From positions 124,001 through 188,000 of the forward strand of contig NZ_AUBV01000004.1 in assembly GCF_000429425.1 (NCBI RefSeq): a DNA stretch of 64,000 nt. Direction: 5' to 3'. Below, in pieces: positions 33,668-41,099 of the stretch (position 1 is the stretch's first letter; every line of letters begins with the position of its first letter). The stretch comes from Algoriphagus mannitolivorans DSM 15301. Lineage in GTDB: Bacteria; Bacteroidota; Bacteroidia; Cytophagales; Cyclobacteriaceae. The position numbers were made by a program, and so were the translations under genes. Under the pieces are notes generated by a model. That model worked only from the letters and a program-made list of their open reading frames with translations, had not been told where the DNA came from and ran no database searches.

Positions 33668-33702
33668 TTATTGGTTATTGGTTATTGGTTATTGGTTATT
33701 GG
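33668..33702. repeat. Five tandem copies of TTATTGG
   Basis: The 7-base unit TTATTGG is repeated five times exactly (33668-33702), between the purE stop (33747) and the start of the small TM protein. The unit is not a multiple of three, so length changes would shift spacing or frame; a slippage-prone tract. Confidence 0.8.
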
Positions 33703-33746
33703 AAAAATAAATTCAAAAGGATTTCCAGGTGACGATTACCAACTTT

Positions 33747-34262
33747 CTACTTTTTCAACACTTCTTTCCAGCCTTTTTCTTCCAATTGGGCTGCGGATTC
33801 TTCTACTTTTTGTCGTAGTCCAGCTTTAAAAGCATCCATCTTTTTCCCGACTTCAGCATCGTATGCACCAACTATCGAAGCGGCCAGAATGCCTGCATTT
33901 TTCCCTCCATTCAAGGCTACAGTAGCGACAGGAATGCCGCTTGGCATCTGCAAAATGGACAAAATACTATCCCAACCGTCGATGGAATTGGAGCTTTTCA
34001 CAGGAACACCAATCACCGGAAGACTGGTCAAAGAAGCTACCATCCCCGGCAAGTGAGCAGCACCCCCTGCGCCAGCTACGATCACCTTGATCCCACGCTC
34101 ACGAGCAGATTCTGCATAGTCAATCATTCTCTGGGGAGTTCGGTGCGCCGACACGACGGTCAGCTCATAGGCAATTCCCAATTCTTCCAAAAACTGTGCG
34201 GCTTCCGCCATGATAGGAAGGTCTGACTGACTTCCCATGATAATTCCTACCTGTGGGTTCAT
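33747..34262 (-). CDS. purE: N5-carboxyaminoimidazole ribonucleotide mutase (PurE)
   Basis: Converts N5-CAIR to CAIR in purine synthesis. 171 residues with IIMGSQSDLPIM (about 7-18), VVSAHRTPQRM (about 37-47) with the catalytic His, IVAGAGGAAHLPGM and VIGVPVKSS. Stop/start ATGA overlap of 4 bases with purK upstream, so they are translated together. Class I PurE. Confidence 0.97.
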   Translation of the reverse strand: MNPQVGIIMGSQSDLPIMAEAAQFLEELGIAYELTVVSAHRTPQRMIDYAESARERGIKVIVAGAGGAAHLPGMVASLTSLPVIGVPVKSSNSIDGWDSILSILQMPSGIPVATVALNGGKNAGILAASIVGAYDAEVGKKMDAFKAGLRQKVEESAAQLEEKGWKEVLKK

Positions 34263-35404
34263 GCGTTGGATTTGATTTTGATAAGTTCTTTGATTCGGTT
34301 GGCTTTGGCTTTTAGGCTCGCTACGTTTTCGTCCAATAGAGTCACGTGGCCCATTTTCCGGAAGGGTTTGGTGATTTTCTTACCGTAAAGGTGGATGAAG
34401 ACTCCTTTTTCAGCCATGGCTTCCTCTTTCCCTTCCACGATAGCTTCACCGGTATAGCCATCTTCTCCTAACAAATTGATCATCGCAGCCGGACAGCGAA
34501 GTCCTGGGTCTCCTAGTGGCCAGTTCATCACCGCTCGAAGATGCTGCTCAAATTGAGAAGTATAATTGGCTTCAATGGTATGGTGACCGCTATTATGAGG
34601 CCGCGGGGCAATTTCATTGACTAAAACTTCTCCTGATTTAGTGACAAATAGTTCCACCGCAAGAATTCCCACCATGTCTAATTTTTGAATTACCTCTTTG
34701 GCAATTTCCTGGGCCTTAGCTTCGATTTGGGGAGAAATTTCCGCAGGAGCAAAAAGGAATTCTACCAAGTTGGCAGTAGGATGAAAAGCGCACTCTACGG
34801 CTGGATAAGCTATCAAGTCGCCCTTTTCATTTTTGGCCACGGTGACAGCGATTTCTTTATCAAAATCGATGAGTTTTTCCAGCAATCCTGGAGCATCAAA
34901 AGCTTGCTCCAGATCGGCTTCGCTACGCAATATCTGAACTCCGCGTCCATCATAGCCCTCTTTTCCCAACTTATTGACTGCAGGCAAAAAATCCTTTTTG
35001 GCGATGACATCCGCCTTATTCGCAGTCAGCACAAAATCAGCCGTAGGAATCCCATGCTGTTTGTAAAACTGCTTTTGCTCGCGCTTGTCCTGAATCAATT
35101 TGAGAATATGAGGCTGTGGAAATACTTTTTTTCCCTCGTCTGCAAGTTTTTGCAAAGCCTCGGTATTGACCGCTTCGATTTCCACCGTGATCACGTCACA
35201 GTTTTTTCCAAAGGAATAGACAGTGTCAAAATCCTTCAGGGAACCCACCTGAAATTGCTGGGCAATATCACGGCAAGGGGCATTGGGATCGGGGTCGAGA
35301 ATATGAATGTCTTGGTTGTAATTGATGGCGGACTGGATGAGCATACGCCCAAGCTGCCCGCCACCAAGTACACCTAGAATCTGATTTTGAGTTGTATGGG
35401 CCAT
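34259..35404 (-). CDS. purK: 5-(carboxyamino)imidazole ribonucleotide synthase (PurK)
   Basis: ATP-grasp enzyme making N5-CAIR from AIR, bicarbonate and ATP. 381 residues: GVLGGGQLGRM (about 12-22), DPNAPCRDIAQ, ATP-grasp core with LPAVNKLGKEGYDGRGVQI and EIAVTVAKN, and VLVNEIAPRPHNSGHHTIEA with metal-binding residues. First gene of the purK-purE pair, with a -7 box close to the ATG. Confidence 0.97.
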   Translation of the reverse strand: MAHTTQNQILGVLGGGQLGRMLIQSAINYNQDIHILDPDPNAPCRDIAQQFQVGSLKDFDTVYSFGKNCDVITVEIEAVNTEALQKLADEGKKVFPQPHILKLIQDKREQKQFYKQHGIPTADFVLTANKADVIAKKDFLPAVNKLGKEGYDGRGVQILRSEADLEQAFDAPGLLEKLIDFDKEIAVTVAKNEKGDLIAYPAVECAFHPTANLVEFLFAPAEISPQIEAKAQEIAKEVIQKLDMVGILAVELFVTKSGEVLVNEIAPRPHNSGHHTIEANYTSQFEQHLRAVMNWPLGDPGLRCPAAMINLLGEDGYTGEAIVEGKEEAMAEKGVFIHLYGKKITKPFRKMGHVTLLDENVASLKAKANRIKELIKIKSNA

Positions 35405-35412
35405 AGACAGGC

Positions 35413-35420
35413 CAAAATTA
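35413..35420 (-). promoter_or_regulatory. -7 promoter box for purK
   Basis: Minus strand TAATTTTG, 8 bases before the purK ATG (35404), so the mRNA is predicted to be leaderless or nearly so. Confidence 0.5.
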
Positions 35421-35459
35421 AGGATTTATCCCCGAAAAGTTCGGAAATTCCTTATCCTA

Positions 35460-35612
35460 TCAGACCCCTCTTCCTTGAATCAGTCTCAAAAGGATGGCTA
35501 CAACAGCCAAGACTAACAAAATGTGGATCAATCCCCCAACACTATATACAAACGCTCCAAAAATCCACCCGATAATTAAAATTACTGCGATTAAATACAA
35601 TAGAGAACTCAT
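35460..35612 (-). CDS. Lmo0937 family small membrane protein
   Basis: 50 residues: MSSLLYLIAVILIIGWIFGAF and a second hydrophobic segment LIHILLVLAVVAILLRLIQG. This two-helix layout with GWIFGAF and V-G-G-x-I-H matches the widespread Lmo0937-type membrane peptides, often annotated as stress-related. The stop is 55 bases before purK; whether it shares that transcript is unclear. Confidence 0.8.
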   Translation of the reverse strand: MSSLLYLIAVILIIGWIFGAFVYSVGGLIHILLVLAVVAILLRLIQGRGV

Positions 35613-35677
35613 GACGTTTTTGGTTTAGGTAAAACATTCGATTATGTTCTCTGAGTTTTCAATCACAGTGCCAAGTA

Positions 35678-37447
35678 TTAGTGTTCCTTGAACCGTATCC
35701 CCATCAGTTCCATCAATTTATGGGCATTGAAGCTCGGGCAGGGGCCTTTTTTCAATTTATAATCAAACAAAATCGTCTTATCCTTTACCTCCGAATGGAA
35801 GGAAAAGTTGTGTACTTTTTCCACACTTTTCCCCATTTCGGCCAATTCCACATCATGTGTACTGATGATGCCAAAGCCTTCCGTTTCTAAAATCTGGTAA
35901 ATCAGCGCCTTAGAACCTTCGATTCTGTCTTGAGTATTGGTTCCTTTTAGGATTTCATCCAGGAGAAATAAAATAGGTTCACCCGCTTCCAGTTTTAGGA
36001 TCAGATTTTTGATCCGGCTGAGTTCCGCATAAAAAGAACTCACACTTTCGCCCAGATTGTCCGAATTCCGCATACTTGTAAACAGTTGAAAGTCTCCCAA
36101 TCTTACCTTTTTGGCAAAGGGACTTAACCCAAGGTTGACCAAAACACAGTTGATCCCAAGCGTCCTCATAAAAGTAGTCTTACCACTCATGTTGGCGCCG
36201 GTCAATAGGATGAGCCTTTGTGCTGAGCCTAGAGTAAGGGAATTAGAAATGGATTTTTCTGGCAAAATCAAAGGATGATCAAGCTCCTCCACCTCCAGCA
36301 TCCTCTCCTGAGTCATGCTTACTTCCCCTTTTCCTTCCAGTTCAAATTCGAAAGCGCCGAGTGAAACCCACATTTCCCATTGTTCCAGATGCTCAGGAAG
36401 TTGGGAAAGCGTATTTCCCACTTTTGCTTTCCAACGGGAAAGCTGAAGAAATAACAGAAAATCTGTCCAAAAAATCAGGTTGATCGGAAGGTAGAGCAAA
36501 TTCAGCCGGTTTTGAACCCAAAGTCCAAGGCGGTCTAGTTCTACCAAAAGCTGAGATACTTTTCCCTTTGAACTGTTGATTTTGGATTTTTCGAACTGAA
36601 GGGTTTTAGAAGCGAATACCTCATTTTCAATCAATTCAGCCCTTAATTGAAAAGATCTCAAGGTCTGAGAAAGAGGAATGGCTTCGGAAGCTTTTTTCAA
36701 AGGGAGGAAAACCACTCCTAAAGTGCCTACTCCCAGCAGAATCCAAAGCCCCAAGAAGGCCGTAGGAATAATCCCCAAATTGATCAAAACCAAAACAAAC
36801 ACCCCGCCGATGGGGCCTAAGAAGGCCAATATAGAAATCAGAAAATTGGCTTTTTCAGGCTTTGATATCCACTCCAACCAAGCTTGATTGGACACCTTTT
36901 CCTGCTGAAAAGCTCTGCCTATTGCTTCCATGGCTTCCAAAAACTCCCCTTTTGAGGCTAGCTCTTGAACAGCCTCTATCCGATCCGGAATTTCTTTTAA
37001 GGAAAAAGGAGACTTCATGATTTCCGCCAGCTTTTTTCTCCCACCTTGAGAAATGCTGTGATTCATCAACTGGAAAAGAGAATGCTCTCCAAAAAGATCT
37101 AAATCCCCTGAAAACGGATGCGATTTATCCAAAAACTCATTGCCGGGATCTAGGCCTTTCAAGTCCCGTTTTTGTCTCTTTTCCCGCTCTTTGGTTATCC
37201 TTTGTAAAGCGAGGTAGATGCTTTCCTGATCTTTTTGGAAATTATATTTCCTGATAAAAAAGACAAACAAGTAACCAAAAAATAGGGCAGGAATCCACCA
37301 GAATGCACTTTCCGCAAAGCCCAAAATCACCAAGGCTCCCAAAGCAAAAAACAGCACAATCCGGATTAAGGACAGGTTAATGGTTTTTTTCCTTACGATA
37401 GAGAGCTTTAGGTCTAATTCTTGAGATACAAAATCAAATTTGTTCAT
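35678..37447 (-). CDS. Membrane-anchored MutS-like ATPase
   Basis: 589 residues from ATG 37447 (longer reading from 37537 is upstream of the promoter box). Two N-terminal TM segments (about 26-67) and a second hydrophobic pair (about 202-250), then a MutS core domain and a C-terminal ABC-type ATPase: Walker A LLTGANMSGKTT, SSFYAELSRIK, Walker B ILFLLDEILKGTN and the STHDVELAEM His switch. It lacks the mismatch-binding domain I (no Phe-x-Glu), so it is not canonical mismatch repair. Similar membrane MutS-family ATPases occur in Bacteroidota; their role is unknown to me. MutL or other repair genes are not in the window. Confidence 0.88.
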   Translation of the reverse strand: MNKFDFVSQELDLKLSIVRKKTINLSLIRIVLFFALGALVILGFAESAFWWIPALFFGYLFVFFIRKYNFQKDQESIYLALQRITKEREKRQKRDLKGLDPGNEFLDKSHPFSGDLDLFGEHSLFQLMNHSISQGGRKKLAEIMKSPFSLKEIPDRIEAVQELASKGEFLEAMEAIGRAFQQEKVSNQAWLEWISKPEKANFLISILAFLGPIGGVFVLVLINLGIIPTAFLGLWILLGVGTLGVVFLPLKKASEAIPLSQTLRSFQLRAELIENEVFASKTLQFEKSKINSSKGKVSQLLVELDRLGLWVQNRLNLLYLPINLIFWTDFLLFLQLSRWKAKVGNTLSQLPEHLEQWEMWVSLGAFEFELEGKGEVSMTQERMLEVEELDHPLILPEKSISNSLTLGSAQRLILLTGANMSGKTTFMRTLGINCVLVNLGLSPFAKKVRLGDFQLFTSMRNSDNLGESVSSFYAELSRIKNLILKLEAGEPILFLLDEILKGTNTQDRIEGSKALIYQILETEGFGIISTHDVELAEMGKSVEKVHNFSFHSEVKDKTILFDYKLKKGPCPSFNAHKLMELMGIRFKEH

Positions 37448-37450
37448 GGC

Positions 37451-37477
37451 CAAAGATAGCCAATGTGAAAATCTCAA
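37451..37477 (-). promoter_or_regulatory. Promoter for the MutS-like gene
   Basis: Minus strand TATCTTTG at 37451-37458 with TTG at 37475-37477, 16 bases apart. The ATG at 37447 is 3 bases downstream of the box, so translation must start on a leaderless mRNA or slightly further downstream. Confidence 0.5.
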
Positions 37478-37548
37478 CCTGAACCAATCTTTTTCTTGAA
37501 TCAACAATCTTGGCATTGGATTCGCCGTTGTACCCAAAGAACAAATCC

Positions 37549-37719
37549 ATGAAAAAGAAAAAACTCAAAACTCCTGAAAATGAAGCTTCTGGATGGGAAG
37601 AGTGGAACCCTATTGAAGGTCATGGAATCATCCCAGATGACGTTTCATTAACTCAAAACATAGGCTGTGCTGGTGGAAAGGGCCCGAAAAGCAGCAAAGA
37701 AAAAAAAGACAACAACTAA
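37549..37719 (+). CDS. Small Lys-rich soluble protein (hypothetical)
   Basis: 56 residues from ATG 37549: basic MKKKKLKTPENE, an acidic-aromatic middle (ASGWEEWNPIEGHGIIPDD) and VSLTQNIGCAGGKGPKSS with one Cys followed by Gly-Gly. The gene lies 27 bases before the lipoprotein ATG and may be its operon leader. No homology recognised; support comes from spacing, codon use and a complete frame, so this is moderate. A peptide precursor is possible but there is no modification enzyme beside it. Confidence 0.5.
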   Translation: MKKKKLKTPENEASGWEEWNPIEGHGIIPDDVSLTQNIGCAGGKGPKSSKEKKDNN

Positions 37720-37746
37720 CTTATTTAACTTTTATTACCAAATCCC

Positions 37747-38574
37747 ATGAAAAGATCAACCTTCAACCTATTTGGATGGGCCATGATTCTAGGCTCCGTT
37801 CTTTTGGTCTCCTGTAAAGAAGACGATGCTCCCCTCAACCCTGATCCTGCAATTGCCACTTATGAAGACGAGGTGGTGGTCAATGCTGCCTTTGAGGACT
37901 TGGACAATGTCACCATAGATGTGATGCAAAGTAGCGGCCTAGGATTAAGAACAACCGGCATGACTGCATTATGCACTGGAGCAATAATCACTCATGACCT
38001 CAATGGGAAAAAAATCACGGTGAACTTTGGAACGGGTTGCACTGGCCCCCAAGGAAATATCCGAAAAGGAAAAATTATCATCTCCTATACTGGTACCAAC
38101 TTCCTTTTTCCAGGCACTTCTATCGTGACCACATTTGATGGCTATGAAGTAAATGGCTACAAGATTGAAGGAAAAAGAACCATGACCAATACTGCGGTCG
38201 ATTTGGCCACCTCCACTATCACCATTGCAGTGAAAGTTGAAAATGGCAAATTGACTTGGCCTAATAACACTTTTGTGACTTTCAACAGTGATCAGGTAAG
38301 AAAGCTGAAGTTGGGAAACAACGGATATGAAGCCTCAATCACAGGAACTGCATCCGGGAAAAGCAGAGAAAACAAAGATTACTCAATTGTGATCACAGAA
38401 GCTCTTGTCATTAAACAAGAATGTGTGCAAACTGGAGTTTACGTGCCTGGAAAAGGCATCTTGGAGCTCAGCTACCAAGGAATTACCATTTCCGCGGATT
38501 ATGGAGCTGGCAACTGTGACAAAAAAATCCTGATTACTTATCCGGGAGGAAGCAAACAAATCACTGCCGACTAA
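37747..38574 (+). CDS. Bacteroidota lipoprotein of unknown function, copy A
   Basis: 275 residues. Lipoprotein signal with Cys in VLLVSCKEDDAP. Two similar strand-rich halves: TALCTGAIITHDLNGKKITVNFGTGCTG, IRKGKIIISYTG, TIVTTFDGYEVNGYKIEGKRTM and a C-terminal ECVQTGVYVPGKGILEL, YGAGNCDKKILI. Cys residues occur in matched pairs (CTG..GTGC; EC..GNC). The downstream protein at 39361 has the same plan, so they are paralogues flanking the nitroreductase. Likely outer-membrane or surface lipoprotein. No function known. Confidence 0.78.
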   Translation: MKRSTFNLFGWAMILGSVLLVSCKEDDAPLNPDPAIATYEDEVVVNAAFEDLDNVTIDVMQSSGLGLRTTGMTALCTGAIITHDLNGKKITVNFGTGCTGPQGNIRKGKIIISYTGTNFLFPGTSIVTTFDGYEVNGYKIEGKRTMTNTAVDLATSTITIAVKVENGKLTWPNNTFVTFNSDQVRKLKLGNNGYEASITGTASGKSRENKDYSIVITEALVIKQECVQTGVYVPGKGILELSYQGITISADYGAGNCDKKILITYPGGSKQITAD

Positions 38575-38594
38575 TCCAAATTAGATTTTGATTG

Positions 38595-38622
38595 AAAAAG
38601 CTATCTTTCGGGATAGCTTTTT
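38595..38622 (+). terminator. Rho-independent terminator after lipoprotein A
   Basis: AAAAAGCTATC (38595-38605) pairs with GATAGCTTTTT (38612-38622), loop 6 bases. It ends just 6 bases before the nitroreductase ATG at 38629, so that gene must start from readthrough or from a promoter within the hairpin. Confidence 0.85.
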
Positions 38623-38628
38623 GTGTTT

Positions 38629-39309
38629 ATGGAGAAAAAAATCATCGATGGATACCCTCATATCCGATTGGAATTTGCCGATACGCCAGAGGTGGATGTC
38701 GTCAACAATGCCCGGGAGTTTTATTATAAAATGAACCAAAGGCGAACCGTCAGGGACTTTGATACCCGTCCCGTTCCTCTGGAAGTGATGGAAAACCTCA
38801 TTCTAACTGCCGGCACGGCCCCATCTGGTGCGCACAAGCAGCCATGGACTTTTTGCTTGATATCGGACCCGGAACTCAAGCGGAAGATCAGGGAAGCCGC
38901 AGAAGAAGAAGAAAAAATAAGCTACTCCCAAAGAATGCCCGAAGAATGGAAAAAGGACCTCAAACCCCTTGGGACAGATTGGAGAAAGCCTTTTTTGGAA
39001 GAAGCCCCCTATTTGATCGTGGTCTTCAAACAATCTTATGGACTAGACGAGTCAGGTAACAAATCCCAACATTACTATGTCTCTGAGTCTGTAGGAATTG
39101 CTTGCGGTTTTTTGATTGCAGCAATCCACCAAGCGGGACTTGTCACAGTCACCCACACCCCCAGTCCGATGAACTTCTTGGCTAAGATTCTGAACCGCCC
39201 CGAAAACGAAAAGCCTTACCTCCTCTTGCCAGTTGGATATCCCAAGTCAGAAACCTTTGTTCCTGATATTCAGCGAAAGGAATTGGAAAAAATCCTGGTA
39301 CCTTATTAA
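38629..39309 (+). CDS. Iodotyrosine deiodinase-like flavin reductive dehalogenase (nitroreductase superfamily)
   Basis: 226 residues from ATG 38629. FMN fold with RRTVRDF and TAGTAPSGAHKQPWTF. It carries the active-site lid of iodotyrosine deiodinase: Glu95 and Tyr99 in EEEEKISYSQRM and Lys120 in TDWRK, which align with the Glu157, Tyr161 and Lys182 that hold the halotyrosine zwitterion in the human enzyme, plus LVTVTHTP near the FMN N5 and NEKPYLLLPVGYP. So reductive dehalogenation of halotyrosine is more likely than nitroreduction. No signal peptide. It lies between two paralogous lipoprotein genes. Confidence 0.9.
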   Translation: MEKKIIDGYPHIRLEFADTPEVDVVNNAREFYYKMNQRRTVRDFDTRPVPLEVMENLILTAGTAPSGAHKQPWTFCLISDPELKRKIREAAEEEEKISYSQRMPEEWKKDLKPLGTDWRKPFLEEAPYLIVVFKQSYGLDESGNKSQHYYVSESVGIACGFLIAAIHQAGLVTVTHTPSPMNFLAKILNRPENEKPYLLLPVGYPKSETFVPDIQRKELEKILVPY

Positions 39310-39360
39310 ACCAATTTCTGATACTCCTGTCCAATTAGCAAAAATTAACATCTATCTATC

Positions 39361-40206
39361 ATGAAGGCAAAAACCCAAACTTATGTCGCAGCCCTTTTTA
39401 TAGCTGCTTTGGGATTGCTCTCTTCCTGTAACGAAGAAGCACTCCCCAGTTCCTCTCTGGATGAAAACACCGAAACGGCTCAAGAAGTAGACCTTACCGC
39501 GACCATGGAGGACATTGACGAAGTCACCCTGACCGGATTTCAGAGAAATGGTTTTTCTGACCGAACTACAGTGACCTTGGAAGAAGACCTTTGCAGCAAG
39601 GTAATAATCACCTGGCTTCCGGGAGAAAAGAAAATGATCATTGACTTCGGAACAGGTTGCACCAGTCCCCGGGGCGTGGAGCGAAAAGGAAAAATTATCG
39701 TCACCTATACCGGAAGATATTGGGTCAAAGGAACGGTGATTACTACTCGATTTGAAGACTACTATGTGGATGGGAAGAAAATCGAAGGTATAAGAGTCGT
39801 GTCTAATGAAGGATTCAATGAAAATGATAAGTTTTTCTCTTTCAAAACTGTCGTAGAGGGCGGAAAAATCACTTGGCCTGACGGCACATTCAGAACTTTT
39901 GAATCCAGACATATCAGAAAGGTATTCCTGCCCAATGGAGATCGAGGGATGTACTATGCAATTACCGGCGGCAGCAGAGGAAAAAACCGAAACGGTAATG
40001 TGTACGAGGTAAAAATCACCTCTCCTCTTTTGTATTTGGTTCGTTGCATTCAGTCCGGAATCAGAGTGCCTAGCAAAGGCACCATGACGGTAACAGTTGA
40101 AAACAGAGGAACCATGGAGATCGACTTTGGCACTGAAGCCTGTGACCGGGAAGTTTCGATCACGGTCAATGGAGAGACAAAAACCATAACTGTCCCAAGA
40201 TCTTAA
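39361..40206 (+). CDS. Bacteroidota lipoprotein of unknown function, copy B
   Basis: 281 residues. Signal with lipobox Cys in LGLLSSCNEEA. Same layout as the lipoprotein at 37747: DLCSKVIITWLPGEKKMIIDFGTGCTS, GVERKGKIIVTYTG, TVITTRFEDYYVDGKKIEGIR and C-terminal VRCIQSGIRVPSKGTMTV, FGTEACDREVSI. The two differ most near their N-termini. A gene duplication flanking the deiodinase-like gene is clear. Function unknown. Confidence 0.78.
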   Translation: MKAKTQTYVAALFIAALGLLSSCNEEALPSSSLDENTETAQEVDLTATMEDIDEVTLTGFQRNGFSDRTTVTLEEDLCSKVIITWLPGEKKMIIDFGTGCTSPRGVERKGKIIVTYTGRYWVKGTVITTRFEDYYVDGKKIEGIRVVSNEGFNENDKFFSFKTVVEGGKITWPDGTFRTFESRHIRKVFLPNGDRGMYYAITGGSRGKNRNGNVYEVKITSPLLYLVRCIQSGIRVPSKGTMTVTVENRGTMEIDFGTEACDREVSITVNGETKTITVPRS

Positions 40207-40212
40207 GCAAAA

Positions 40213-40243
40213 AAAACGGCGATCTCCAAAAGATCGCCGTTTT
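40213..40243. terminator. Bidirectional terminator
   Basis: AAAACGGCGATCT (40213-40225) pairs with AGATCGCCGTTTT (40231-40243), 5-base loop, between convergent lipoprotein B and mscS-like genes. Confidence 0.92.
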
Positions 40244-40258
40244 GATTTTTTGAAAGGA

Positions 40259-41083
40259 TTATTGGATTTGCTTGACCACTCGCTGAGGAAAAGGAATTTC
40301 AATGTTATGAACTTCAAATTCCTCTTTGATCTTTTCCATGGTGTCCCAATAGACTGGCCAGACATTATCTTTATCAGCCCAAGCCCTTACCGTCAGGTCG
40401 AGTGAACTATCCCCAAAATTACTCAGCCATACAACCGGAGCTGGGTCTTTGTGGACACGCTCATCTTTATCCAAAATTCCTAAAATGACTTCTCGGACTT
40501 TCTTGAGGTTGGAGCTATAGCCGACGCCTACGGCCATATCCACCCTTCTGGTAGGCATAGCGGTGATATTCACTACATCCGAATTGGCTAGGCTACCATT
40601 GGGAATAATTACTTCCTTGTTGTCAAAAGTCAACAGGTGGGTGTAAAGGATATCGATTTTACTGACCTTTCCGGTATGTCCTTGACCGATGATGACATCA
40701 TCTACCTTGAAAGGCTTAAACAAAAGGATCAATACCCCACCTGCAAAATTGGATAGCGAACCCTGGAGTGCTAAACCTATGGCAAGACCTGCCGCACCTA
40801 AAATCGCCAAGAAAGAGGACATCGGAACGCCCAAAATGGTGGCCATCCCGATAAATAGAGACACAAACAACAAGGCCTTTACCAATCCTACCAAAAAGGA
40901 GTTAAGAGATGGATTTGATTCTCTTTTTTCCAATACTCTCTGAAATCCTTTGATAAGCTTATTTACCACAAACCGGCCTATCACATAAAATAGTAAGGCG
41001 TAAATCAGGGTAGGGACGATCTTATACATCAATTGTATTCCCTGGTCCCAAATAGATTTAATAGTCTCTGGTGATAATTCCAT
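40259..41083 (-). CDS. Small-conductance mechanosensitive channel (MscS family)
   Basis: 274 residues with three N-terminal TM segments (about 18-40, 62-83, 87-110) and the pore-lining third helix with Gly/Ala pattern GAAGLAIGLALQGSLSNFAGG (about 93-114), followed by the beta domain (FKVDDVIIGQGHTGKVSKIDILYT) and C-terminal alpha/beta domain. Releases osmolytes on hypo-osmotic shock. Length and motifs are normal for MscS. It is 16 bases downstream of the methyltransferase gene on the same strand, though a functional link to the PKS genes is not implied. Confidence 0.93.
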   Translation of the reverse strand: MELSPETIKSIWDQGIQLMYKIVPTLIYALLFYVIGRFVVNKLIKGFQRVLEKRESNPSLNSFLVGLVKALLFVSLFIGMATILGVPMSSFLAILGAAGLAIGLALQGSLSNFAGGVLILLFKPFKVDDVIIGQGHTGKVSKIDILYTHLLTFDNKEVIIPNGSLANSDVVNITAMPTRRVDMAVGVGYSSNLKKVREVILGILDKDERVHKDPAPVVWLSNFGDSSLDLTVRAWADKDNVWPVYWDTMEKIKEEFEVHNIEIPFPQRVVKQIQ

Positions 41084-41099
41084 AAATTTTTGTTTTTAG

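Noticed and set aside
35681-35890. Short plus-strand frames opposite the MutS-like gene
   Set aside because: Shadows of a well-supported ATPase gene.
39352-40365. 337-residue minus-strand open frame over lipoprotein B
   Set aside because: Antisense to a lipoprotein with a clear signal and paralogue; it also crosses the bidirectional terminator at 40213-40243.
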